Shown here piece by piece: positions 11,201-20,260 of a stretch of DNA of 64,000 nt. The DNA is from Erpobdella octoculata. Lineage: Eukaryota; Annelida; Clitellata; Hirudinida; Erpobdellidae. The stretch lies in contig OZ022246.1 in assembly GCA_963978895.1 (NCBI GenBank), positions 9,329,294 through 9,393,293 on the forward strand, in the 5' to 3' direction. Every line of letters begins with the position of its first letter. Position 1 is the stretch's first letter. The notes under the pieces are model-generated. The model worked only from the letters and a program-made list of their open reading frames with translations, was not told the DNA's origin and searched no databases. The translations under genes were made by a program, and so were the position numbers.

Positions 11201-14200
11201 GCTAGTTTTGAAGTTAGTTTGGTTTTTGAAACTTAATAACAAATTTAAAAAATTATTTTTTTCAGCTACTAGTTATCATGTATCAGTGAGGACTGGAACT
11301 TGTAGGCATGCTGGGACTGATGCCAATGTTCATATGGAGATTTTTGGAAGCAGTGGCTCAACTGGCAAGCTGGCACTGAAGGATTCAGAGAATGGAAACA
11401 AGAACAAGTTTGAAGCTGGAAGGGTTGATCTGTTCAAAATTGAAGCTGTTGACATAGGAAAGGTTTAATTTGATTGTGATACATTTTTAAAGGTTATGTA
11501 TGATTATATCACCGCTGGGGTTCATTGGACCCCAGGTGTGTGTCATAGGGTTAATGATCATCAAGCATAAAATTACCTATTATTTTTATTATAATTTATT
11601 AATTTTACGACCAAAAATTAATTTAGTTCTGAGTTAATTTAATTCAGATTAGGATTGTCACGTACAAATTTAACTATTATTAAGGTGCTATTCATAGAAT
11701 TTGGCTCCGAAGCTGGCTCGATCGTGTGAACACTTTAAAAAATCTTGTCATAAGGAGAACATCATATCATATTTATTGAACATCATATCATATTCCTAGA
11801 GCATCATATCATATTCAAAGAACATCACATAATATTCTTAGAATATCATAATGAATGGATTTATTTTTGATGACTTCTTCAGGTAAAAAAAATTTTGATT
11901 GGTCATGATGGATCGAAAGCAGGATCTGGTTGGTTCGTAGATGATGTGACAGTAAAAGTTCCATCGCGAGGAGAAACTTACACTTTTATGTGCAACAAAT
12001 GGTTCGATAAGAAAGAAGACGACGGACTTATTGAACGAGAACTTTATCCTTCTGATAGAAGAAAATCTGTTGATGAAAAACGTTAGTTGAGTTTTATTGA
12101 ATTATATGTGTTAAAATGTTGTTTTTGCTTTATTACTTAAATTTTTTCAGTTTTGTATTTGATTGATTAAAATTAGATTTTAGTTATTGTAAATTCTTAA
12201 TTTTATTGAATTTTTTATATATATTTATTTATATATCTACCTGTTAAGCCATAATGATGGGAATATAATTTTTGTAATTTGTTTCAATGAAGAAGGGTAT
12301 TCCCTTCATAGTTACAATCAACCCTCTGCTAATATTTTTAATATAACAAGAGTAAGGTAAATTTTCATATTTCAGAAATTCCATATTGTGTGACAATATG
12401 GACAGGTGACAAAAGAGGTGGTGGAACAGATGCCAATGTTTTCCTTCAAATGTATGGAGAGAATGGAAAAACTGAAGAAATACAGATGAGAAACAGGACT
12501 GACAATTTTGAAAAGGGCCAAAAAGATATTTTTAAGGTGCTTTTAAAGTTTTAAATAATTTTATAGTTTTGATGAACTCTCCAGTTAATATAAATGTGTC
12601 TCAAGTAGTCTCCATTTTTGATTAAAGTTTCATTATATTACCTCAGATAGAAGCAGTTGATGTTGGTCGTATATTCAAGATCCGGGTTGGTCATGATGGA
12701 AATGGAAGTTTTTCAGGATGGTTCCTCAGCAAGGTGTGTTTCTTCTTATTTTTTTATCGTGAATAACAGTTAAATAATCAATGAGAGCACAGTAGTAACA
12801 ATCTGATTACAGATTAGTAAATATATTTAACAAGGTGGTGCCTAATAATTATATGGTATGTACAAAGGTGTCTAGAAATATAAATGCATTTAATTTAATT
12901 TCTTTTACTGTGAGTTAAACTAAAATTTAGATACAATAAAAACATATATAATTTTTATATAATTTAATTAAATAACTTGAATATAATTTAAATAAATAAA
13001 TTTGCATATAATTTAAATAAATAAATTTGTATATATTTAAAAAAATTAAATTTCCATGTAGTTTAAATTAATAAATTTGTATATAATTTAAATTAGTAAA
13101 TTTGCATGTAATTAAACTTAATACATCAAAAAATAATTTAATTAGCAGTTAATCAACTTGCTTGTTTTAAATTCCTTCCATTTTTTAATTATTAAAAATT
13201 TTTGCTAATAAAATAATTTGAATGTTTTAAGAGCTGTTTTATTTCTTCTTGTATTTTTAAGATTTTACAGGCAAGTTGTTTCAAATTAATTTCATATTAA
13301 TATTCCAACTCTAATTTTATTTTCTCTTCAGATATTAATTCAGAGGCCACCAAGCTCTAAAAAGAAAGAAGAATTAAAAAAACTCAACAATGAACTTATG
13401 AGAAGCAAAATGAAATCGCAAGCAAACAATAAATCTTTTATTTCACACAATCGAAGCAATGGAAAACAGCTGCTGAAAAGGCAGAGCTCTTTAAGTGTTA
13501 GTTTTGATGAAGACAGTGTCAGGAATAGTAAACGTACACCAAGAAAGCATGACGTGTTCGGTAAAAAGAAATCTTCATATGGATCTCACTATGATGATGA
13601 TGATGATGATGAAGATGACGACGATGATGATGATGGTTCCGAAGATGACGATGAAGATGGTTATGGTTATGATGATCGTATGAGAAAGGAGATGGATAGA
13701 AGAACAGGGAGGAATGGCATGAAGGAAATGGATAGTCGAAGAAAGAGTCTTGCAGGAAGTAGGAATTTATATGATGACAGAAGAGGTTTTAAATCTCAAA
13801 AGCATTCAAACCATTATAATGGCGATGAAGATGAGGATGACGATGACGATGGTGATAGTGCTAACGACTTGAATGATGATAAAAGTGATGATGATGAAGT
13901 TAAAAATGAGGATAATATTGAAGAATATTGGTTTGTATGTGAAAAGTGGTTTGCCACAAATGAAGGAGATGGAAAAATTGTTAGAGAACTTCTGCCCACA
14001 ACTGCAGAGGGAAAGGCTACAAAAAATTCTCTGGAAGGTTTTTTACAATTGATTTTTTATTGAAACATATTTGTTTTTTATATTTAATCTTGAAATTTTA
14101 ATGTGTGGGCTTTATAAATAAGTTATTGATTTCCAGAGGTTGTGTACCTTGTAAAGATTTTCACTGGAGATAAGTTTGGAGCGGGAACAGATGCGAATGT

Positions 14201-16818
14201 TTATGTGAAACTTTCTGGCTCGTTGGGAGATTCCGGAGAGGTTCATATGAAAGATTCAAATAATGCCAATAAATTTGAAAGGAAAAAGGTTAATAAATGC
14301 ATTCATTATTCATTAAAAGGTTAATAAATGCATTTATTATTTATTCACTCTATTTTAATGTTCTATTGAACTAATTTAATTTTTGGCACGATGCCAGATG
14401 GATGTTTTCAAAGTCACTGCCGTGGATTTAGGTCAACTGAAAAAACTCCAAATAAGTCATGATAACAAAGGTGGAAATGCTGGTTGGTTTTTAGATCACG
14501 TGGAAGTTGAAGACTCGAAGAATAAAGTCAGGTCTGTATCGAGGCTTCAAATAATTTCAGTTAAATTATTTTATTTATTCATAAATTTTTAAAAAGTTTT
14601 AATACAGATAAATAAAAAATACTTTATTAGAGTGTCTGTTTTTTGGCAATTTAAAAAATTTTTGTTCAGCTACTACTTTGACTGCAAGAGATGGCTTGCT
14701 GTTGACGAAGATGACGGTCAACTTAGTAGAGTTCTTGTGCCAAAAAATGATGGAAGCAGCAGCAAAAGCAACAGTCCGGACAACAGAGTAACTGATGGAA
14801 GAAGGAAGAACAGCGAGCAGAGGTCTTCATCGAGGAACTCGAAAGAAGCAGGAAGGTCAAATGTCAGATCGGAGGAACCTCGTGAAGGTTTCGTTTAATT
14901 TGTATTACTAGAAAATGTTTAAGTTTTGTTAGTTTTATCATATTATATTATTTCAATACATGCATTATATTTCATACCAGATTATTCATGTAAATTTAAT
15001 TATATTCTATTATTATTTAGCAGCTTATGCTAATTGATTATTAAAACCTTTAAACTTTAACAACTTTTTTAGCCAATTAAACCACTTATCATTTCTTTAA
15101 TAGTTATCTTGATCTTAGATGTGACTTCGTACGTTCCTCACGGTTATTTTTTTTTACAAACAGAGTTGTTTCCATCTTGTTAGTCTGAAGAGCCCTACAA
15201 ACATGTCACAATGAACCATAACCGATACATTTTAAACGGGCCCAAGTGCCTCGTAATTAGTTTTAGTCCAGATGAAAGGATTCTGGGAGGCGTAAGAGGT
15301 CAGCTGCTCATGCTCGTGCAGGCCTCAGCAAATCGACCAGTGATGAAGCTAGAGGCTCGCTGTATTCGTGTGACCGAGTGAATCTTCTTCAAGCCTCTTG
15401 AGCATTCTATTAAGTTAAACTGTCTCATATTAATCCAAATTTTCCAAACTTTCAACTGATTGTTACAAAAATTTAGATCGGTATTTAAATCTGGATTACA
15501 GTTTGTGAAATATAATTTAAATTCTTTTTTTAAAACTTATTAAATCATGTTTAATTTCTTTAAAGTCTTTAAAACGAAATTACTTTCAACGTTTTTAATT
15601 TATTTTGAACTTTCCAACTTATCTTGTTTTTTTAAGACTTTGTAATAATACAAGATATCGAACTAAAGGTAAATTTGTCTTTAAAAATGAAAAAAGAGTG
15701 GTAGTTAGACTTAAACAGAAATAATGAACAACATTTTATATTTAAAAATTGGTTTTCAGAAACCCCAACGACATATCGCGTTCGAGTTTACACTGGAAGT
15801 AAATTCGGAGCAGGCACAGATGCCAATGTTCATATCATTCTCTTTGGAGAAAGAGACGACACTGGTTGGTTTATAACAGTTTTGTTAGGCGTTTTTTTTG
15901 CATAAAATTTTTTTATAGAAACATTAAAATATTTCTAATATAATTGAAATTAAATTAATAGTTCTAAAAGTATCATTTTAAAATAAACCCCAGGTAAGAT
16001 TATGCTAAAAACTTCAAAAACCAATAAGAATAAATTTGAAAGAAATCAAATGGATGAGTTCACTATTGAAGCTTTTGACATTGGAGACTTGAAAAAAATT
16101 AAGTATGTCATTTTTTACAAACTTTTATTTAGGTTACAATCTCTGTTTGTGTGTGTGTGACTTTCTCTGTACACAAATCTTGAAAGTAAAATTTAACCAG
16201 CTTTTTGACTAGCTAGGAAGCTGAAATTTTAGCCTATCTTTATATTTAATGACAATACATAATTCAATTAAAAAAATAATATTTTGTATACATACACACA
16301 TACACACATCGAGTGTATTTAAAATTAAAGTTTGTGTTAAAAAACTCGTTTTTTCCTTTACTTGTTTGTTCTACACTGATATCTGATATTGTATCATTTT
16401 ATTTCATAAAATCAAACCTGTGAGCCAAAAAGTCAATCAAAAGACTTTTCATTTAGCTATCATTTCTTGAAATAGACTAGTTTAAGAAATGTCTGGAGTT
16501 AATTATTTGGTTGCATAAATTATGAAATATTATTTTTTTATTAAATATTTTTTTCTATTAATTGACTGATTGAATAATTAAATAAATAAAGAAGAAATTA
16601 ATCAATATGGTGCTTTCATTAGAATCGGACATGACAACACTGGAGCAGGAGGTGCCTGGTATCTGGATAGAGTTGAGATTGACATTCCAGCCACTGGGGT
16701 GAAATGGATCTTTCCTCATTCAAGGTGGCTTGCCAAAAATGAAGATGATGGAAAACTTGAACGTGAAATTCTACCAGCAGCTGAAGATTTTGAGTATAAT
16801 CAGAAAAAGAAAAAATAA
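1473..16818 (+). CDS. LOXHD1: LOXHD1-like protein, ten PLAT domains, 27 exons
   Basis: Exons: 1473-1620, 1751-1878, 2043-2366, 2530-2716, 2993-3194, 3321-3369, 3600-3738, 4167-4314, 5334-5563, 6353-6717, 6831-6960, 7107-7513, 8058-8193, 10215-10369, 10523-10692, 11090-11163, 11266-11462, 11883-12081, 12376-12536, 12647-12733, 13332-14037, 14137-14288, 14398-14531, 14670-14887, 15760-15864, 15994-16102, 16623-16818. All junctions are GT-AG and all phases agree, giving 1751 residues. The protein is almost wholly PLAT beta-sandwiches with [14 protein letters not shown](F/Y)L and (C)xRWLxxDEDDG signatures. LOXHD1 in vertebrates is needed in hair-cell stereocilia, and PLAT domains usually bind membranes or proteins. 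From memory, the human protein has 15 PLAT domains; this gene stops after the counterpart of human PLAT 9 and has one extra PLAT at its N-terminus. The role in this animal is not known. Confidence 0.93.
2043..6960 (+). CDS. LOXHD1: Exons 3-11: PLAT domains 1-4
   Basis: PLAT 1 covers about residues 130-262 (exons 3-4) after a lysine-rich stretch and is the most divergent, with GTNANV and no clean DEDDG motif. PLAT 2 is residues 263-392 (exons 5-7), PLAT 3 is 393-518 (exons 8-9) and PLAT 4 is 519-683 (exons 10-11). PLAT 2 ends with [12 protein letters not shown], close to the human PLAT 1 ending as I recall it. PLAT 4 shares the LSPLSRL segment and an atypical second strand with human PLAT 3. 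PLAT 4 carries a 50-residue acidic and basic loop ([10 protein letters not shown], then [10 protein letters not shown]) between strands. Every boundary between domains falls at a phase-1 intron. The donor of exon 10 (GTTTTT) is weak. Confidence 0.9.
4440..4755 (-). mobile_element. tRNA-derived SINE
   Basis: Read on the minus strand, the right end has a tRNA-like promoter. The A-box-like TGATCTAGTGGTTTAGAC is at about 4735-4750 and the B-box-like CCTGAGTTTAATTCC at 4695-4709. The body (4500-4690) includes a motif with TCATTTATCGACC and AAGGATGAAA, a core I associate with SINEs common in lophotrochozoans. It sits in intron 8 of the PLAT gene and abuts a minisatellite. The left boundary is approximate and I found no target-site duplication. 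Confidence 0.6.
4765..5228 (+). repeat. 27-bp minisatellite in intron 8
   Basis: About 17 copies of a 27-bp unit of the form AATGATGCATGCGATG followed by TTAGAAATTCG. Each unit centres on an ATGCAT palindrome. Variants replace CATGCGATG by CATTCAATTT-type sequence or TCG by ATG. Because 27 is a multiple of three and units lack stops, both strands stay open for well over 100 codons (repeating NDACDVRNS on the plus strand). The flanking exons 8 and 9 splice in phase without it, so I read it as intronic, not coding. Confidence 0.9.
7003..7042. repeat. TA dinucleotide run
   Basis: A run of about 20 TA units in intron 11 of the PLAT gene. Similar long TA tracts recur at 19718-19783, 19930-20020, 28164-28271, 29369-29458, 50916-50968 and 52959-53010, and most lie next to Helitron ends. 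Confidence 0.9.
7107..12081 (+). CDS. LOXHD1: Exons 12-18: PLAT domains 5-7
   Basis: PLAT 5 is about residues 684-864 (exons 12-13), PLAT 6 is 865-997 (exons 14-16) and PLAT 7 is 998-1129 (exons 17-18). PLAT 5 has a long loop inserted after VFMVLYG: a lysine-rich part, a serine, then a run of nine aspartates and SSSDS. Its VWHDN strand and [17 protein letters not shown] ending match human PLAT 4 as I recall it. PLAT 6 ([26 protein letters not shown]) matches human PLAT 5 and PLAT 7 matches human PLAT 6. Exon 16 is only 74 nt. Intron 13 is the longest in this part (8194-10214) because of a satellite, an L2 piece and a SINE. Confidence 0.9.
7533..7999 (-). mobile_element. Non-autonomous Helitron with internal minisatellite
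   Basis: On the minus strand the element begins with TCTATATATATAAAAA and ends with a CCCGAGCAACAGCGGGTACC hairpin region followed by CCGCTAG. It is flanked by A at the 5' side (base 8000) and T at the 3' side (base 7532). TC start, 3' hairpin, CTAG end and insertion between A and T are the Helitron signature. No RepHel gene is present. The middle has about eight imperfect 18-bp units of the CGCTCCCGGTCG type, and the 5' part carries a conserved stretch around 7862-7950 shared with the other copies here. It lies in intron 12 of the PLAT gene. Confidence 0.75.
8204..8252. repeat. AAT trinucleotide run
   Basis: About 16 AAT units directly after exon 13 and directly before the 32-bp satellite, whose unit also begins with AATAATAAGG. 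The satellite may have grown from this tract. Confidence 0.9.
8260..9118. repeat. 32-bp satellite array in intron 13
   Basis: About 27 head-to-tail copies of a 32-bp unit reading AATAATAAGGTTCATTC then TGTACTTCATGGTGC. Variation is concentrated at TGT/CGT/CAT after TTCATTC and at GGTGC/GGTTGC/GATGC. The array ends exactly where an antisense L2 retroposon fragment begins, and the last unit reads into it. Confidence 0.92.
9118..9425 (-). mobile_element. L2-clade LINE fragment, 3' end of reverse transcriptase
   Basis: Minus-strand translation gives the C-terminal part of an L2/CR1-type reverse transcriptase ORF, with [13 protein letters not shown], then [20 protein letters not shown]. These are the same conserved blocks found in the longer element at 17430-19295. 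The fragment is 5'-truncated and probably 3'-altered, since the downstream side has been replaced by the 32-bp satellite. Confidence 0.8.
9426..9950. other. AT-rich intron sequence
   Basis: Part of intron 13 of the PLAT gene. I see no exon, repeat array or RNA gene in it. Confidence 0.5.
9951..10135 (-). mobile_element. tRNA-derived SINE with poly(A) tail
   Basis: On the minus strand this begins GGCGGTGGTGGCTAAGCGG, has an A box (TGGCTAAGCGGTACAGCG) and a B box (GGTTCGAATCTC), then an unrelated tail region and ends in about 25 A residues. The head resembles a serine-type tRNA. It is not a functional tRNA gene: the 3' half of the cloverleaf is not followed by a proper acceptor stem and the unit continues into a SINE body. 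It lies antisense in intron 13 of the PLAT gene. Confidence 0.8.
10779..10923. mobile_element. Small palindromic MITE
   Basis: A 145-bp element with inverted ends: left TAGAGCTAGACCGAAACC, right GGTTTCGGTCTAGCTCTA. Inside each end a further GGTTTCGGT/ACCGAAACC pair extends the palindrome. It is in intron 15 of the PLAT gene. No clear target-site duplication is visible, so the superfamily is undecided. Confidence 0.75.
11755..11850. repeat. Short tandem repeat in intron 17
   Basis: Four imperfect units of about 25 bp built on AACATCATATCATATTC. It appears decayed and has no coding potential. Confidence 0.7.
12376..14887 (+). CDS. LOXHD1: Exons 19-24: PLAT 8 with acidic insert, and PLAT 9
   Basis: PLAT 8 (about residues 1130-1447) is split by exon 21 (706 nt). 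The strand before WFLSKILIQRPP and the closing [15 protein letters not shown] strand are separated by about 190 residues. The insert starts basic ([17 protein letters not shown]), then has two long aspartate/glutamate runs separated by arginine-rich segments. The human protein has a lysine then glutamate insert in the same loop of the matching PLAT (its seventh), as I recall, so the insert is probably ancestral. PLAT 9 (1448-1565, exons 22-24) is followed by a serine/arginine-rich linker of about 50 residues before PLAT 10. Confidence 0.9.
12930..13145. repeat. AT-rich degenerate tandem repeat in intron 20
   Basis: Several diverged units of about 28 bp with the pattern ATAATTTAAATAAATAAATT then TG(C/T)AT. 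Low complexity, no coding signal. Confidence 0.6.
14888..15759. other. Intron 24 with a GC-richer island
   Basis: This intron between PLAT 9 and PLAT 10 is mostly AT-rich. From about 15120 to 15420 the composition rises and the sequence is not simple, which suggests an old inserted repeat, but I found no reading frame, inverted ends or tRNA-like boxes. Confidence 0.4.
15760..16818 (+). CDS. LOXHD1: Exons 25-27: PLAT 10 and C-terminus
   Basis: PLAT 10 (about residues 1616-1740) has the full set of motifs: [51 protein letters not shown]. It is closest to human PLAT 9 as I recall it (a matching VE(V/I)D, then [10 protein letters not shown]). The reading frame ends with NQKKKK and TAA at 16816-16818. 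The C-terminal run of lysines and the downstream polyadenylation signal support a true end rather than a missed exon. Confidence 0.9.
16107..16380 (+). repeat. Dispersed repeat, copy in intron 26
   Basis: This stretch reappears in reverse orientation at about 23820-24150. Shared segments include the GTGTGTGTGTGAC tract, a motif with CTTGAAAGTAAAATTTAACC, and TAGGAAGCTGAAATTT. The copies are diverged and neither shows clear ends or a reading frame. Confidence 0.7.
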
Positions 16819-17009
16819 CTATAAAATTGTCAATTAAAATATTTTTTTTAAACTTGCCATTTTTTACATATATAAATTTGTTACAAGGACATTTGTGTTA
16901 TCATGAGACTGCAAAGTATTTTGTATTTTTTAAAGCGTTTGTTTTTCTTTTTTTCCTAATGAAAGCAATATTACTTAATTTCATAAAGTTTTATTATACG
17001 TAGTAGATG

Positions 17010-17015
17010 AATAAA
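17010..17015 (+). terminator. Polyadenylation signal AATAAA of the PLAT gene
   Basis: AATAAA about 190 bases after the stop codon of the LOXHD1-like gene. It is the first canonical hexamer downstream in a non-repetitive context, so it is a plausible cleavage signal; no transcript evidence is available here. Confidence 0.5.
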
Positions 17016-17094
17016 TTCCTTTAAAAAAATATTTGTCAAAAATGCCATAACGAAATAGTACAGAAAAAGTCATATGTAAAAAATGTAAATGTTT

Positions 17095-17278
17095 GATAAT
17101 TACTATAGCGCCTTTTACGGGTTGTTCAAAGGCGCTGTTTTTTTACATGCCCCACGGAGAGAACGGTTTTACCCGCTAAGTTTCCGTTGACATGGGCTAC
17201 TAGGCAGTGAGTGGGAGTCGAAACACGAAGCTCTCACATTTAAGGCTAACAATCTACCAACTTAGCTAACCTAGCCTA
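17095..17278 (-). mobile_element. tRNA-derived SINE
   Basis: On the minus strand a tRNA-like head is visible: A box TTAGCTAAGTTGGTAG (17254-17269) and B box GTTTCGACTCCC (17212-17223). The body runs left to about 17095 and includes a short inverted AGCGCC motif. It differs in sequence from the SINEs at 4440 and 9951, so at least three tRNA-derived families are present in this window. Confidence 0.65.
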
Positions 17279-17429
17279 TGTCTATGATATATTGATATCT
17301 AAGGGCTAAGCTGTGTCAACCATTACTAGGTCCATCGCAGAAATTCTTTACGTGGTTTTCTTTTTACCTCAGGTAGGTAGGGCCAAGATAAACAATGTTT
17401 TCAGAAACATGCAGGACTGAGTTGAGCTG

Positions 17430-19295
17430 TCCGTGATTATATTTTCTGCAGCCCACCCCACCAATTGTAGACCCGACCCACCGCAAACAAATCTTAACCC
17501 TTCTAGCTCGAGGAATAGGTGGTCTTCTCTTTCTAAACTCTTTAATAAAAAATCTCCTCCTCCTTCTTTTTCTCCTGATGACTATCATAATTTTCTTACT
17601 ACGAAAATTGAAAGCATCAGATCTTCTAACAATAGTCTAACCCCCATTTTTTCTAAATTCTCTACTGAAACTTTTACTTTTTTCTCTCCTATTACACTTG
17701 ACTATTTTACTAAACTTATTAACTCTATGTCTTCTTCTACTTGCTCTTTGGATCTTATTCCTACTACTATCTTTAAAGAGCTTTCTTCTGTTCTTTATCC
17801 AATTTTACTTGATTTAATTAATCTCTCTTTATCTACATCTATGTTTCCCTCTGTTCTTAAGTCCTCTTTTATTATCCCTACTATTAAAAATGCCTCTCTT
17901 GATCCTTCTTCTCTATCTAGCTATAGGCCTGTCTCTAACCTATCCTTTATCTCTAAAATTATGGAAAGAGTTGTGTATGAGCAAATAAGTGCTTATCTAA
18001 CTGCTTTCTCACTTCTTCCCTCTTCTCAATCTGGCTTCAGACCTGGCCACTCTACTGAAACTGCTCTACTTAAGCTTCATAATGACCTCATTGTTTCTTC
18101 TGACTCTGGCCTCTCTACCCTTCTTCTTTGTCTTGATTTCTCATCTGCATTTGATACAGTTGATCACTCACTGTTGTTGGATGTACTTGATAAATCTTTT
18201 AATATAACTAGCGATGCTCTCCGGTGGATTGAATCTTATCTATCTGGTAGATATTCCTATGTTTCTATTGAATCTTCTAAATCTACTCCTGTATCTTTGA
18301 GCTACGGTGTCCCTCAAGGGTCTATTCTTGGTCCTTTACTGTTTATTCTCTATACCTCTGAACTTCCTCATATTATATCTTCTCACTCTCTCAATAGCCA
18401 AATGTACGCCGATGACTCTTATGTCTATTCTACTTTCTCTAACTCTTCTCTTGAGTCTGTTCTTAATAAAATAGCTGCCTGCCTTCAATCTATTATATCC
18501 TGGAGTTCTTCTATGTGTCTTAAACTTAATCCTGACAAGTTTGAACTAATCTATTTCAACAAGTCCTCTAAATCCCTAAATCCTCTTCCTTTGGTTTTGC
18601 CACCACCATCTTCTCTTTCCATTTCTCCTTCTCCCTTGATTCGTAGCTTAGGTTTTCTTTTTGACTCTAACTTGTCGGTAACCCCCCAATTACTTCTGTT
18701 ACTAAATCCTGCTACTTTCATCTTCGCCGTATTAAGCAGCTTCGTCCACTTCTGGATGATCCTTCGCTGCAACTTCTAGTCTCTTCTCTTGTCCTGTCTC
18801 GAATTGACTACTGCAATTCTCTATACTATGGTCTTCCTGACACTACCCTCTATCCTCTCTCTAAAGCCTTCAACTCGGCTGCTCGCTTAGTTTCTCGCAC
18901 CTCCTACTCCTCTCACATCTCTCCATCTCTTGTTCTTCTCCATTGGCTTCCTCTCAGATATAGGGTGATTTTTAAAATTTGTTTAATAATGTACAAAATA
19001 AAAAATTGTCTTTCTCCTCTCTACTTAACTAATTTAATACATATCCCTCCTAAGTCTGGTCTTCGTTCTTCTTCTCGTAATCACTCTCGCATCTTCACTA
19101 TTAAGCATTCTTTTGCTAAACGCTCTTTCTCCTACTCTGGTCCCTATCTCTGGAACTCTATTCCTTCTTCTCTTACTAACTCTACTTCTCTCACAGTTTT
19201 CCGTCGTGGACTTAAAACATATCTGTTTAATAAGTTCACGACCGAGCGCTATTGAACACTGCGGAAATAGCGCTATATAAATAGATTGATTGATT
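17430..19295 (+). mobile_element. L2-clade non-LTR retrotransposon, 5'-truncated
   Basis: A 448-codon frame from 17433 contains reverse transcriptase blocks: SYRPVSNLSFISKIMERV, SGFRPGHSTETALLKL, CLDFSSAFDTVDH, GVPQGSILGPLLFILY and the catalytic MYADDSYVY. Near 18690 the frame shifts by one base and continues to TGA at 19253-19255 with SRIDYCNSLYYGLPD and LHWLPLRYRVIFKICL. The 3' end has GCGCTATATAAATAGAT followed by TGATTGATT, the type of tail seen in L2 elements. The endonuclease domain is absent, so the copy is truncated and, with the frameshift, inactive. Confidence 0.92.
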
Positions 19296-19616
19296 CCCAT
19301 AACTCACACAATGTAATACAAATCAAGATTTTTGGCTATTGATTACCTCTATTACTACAAAAGTAACTAATCATGGGTATTCCCATATAATTCTATTATT
19401 ATGTAATATAATGCAATGAATGGAACATTTGTATAGCACCTCTTTATAACAATCCCAAACTCACTTACAAACGCTCACGTGACAAACCTACATTGTAAGC
19501 ATCATATCCATAAAAGTACCTGGGTAACTCGCGGGGATGGTTGGGGATGGGGACGAAAAGTCGTCCCCGCGCACACCTCTACTACAGTGCTTCCGAAATT
19601 CTGGATTTCCATATCA

Positions 19617-20030
<414 letters not shown>

Positions 20031-20033
20031 GTC

Positions 20034-20260
20034 CTGACTGACTGACTGACTGACTGACTGACTGACTGACTGACTGACTGACTGACTGACTGACTGACTG
20101 ACTGACTGACTGACTGACTGACTGACGACTGACTGACTGACTGACTGACTGACTGACTGACTGACTGACTGACTGACTGACTGACTGACTGACTGACTGA
20201 CTGACTGACTGACTGACTGACTGACTGACTGACTGACTGACTGACTGACTGACTGACTGA
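20034..20260. repeat. GACT tetranucleotide array
   Basis: About 57 GACT units with a single one-base phase slip near 20126. The minus-strand frame reads SQSVSQSV. This is one of the longest perfect microsatellites in the window and its near-perfect state suggests recent expansion. Confidence 0.95.

Noticed and set aside
13814..13999. Serine-rich minus-strand frame in exon 21
   Set aside because: It is the antisense shadow of aspartate codons in the acidic insert of the PLAT gene.
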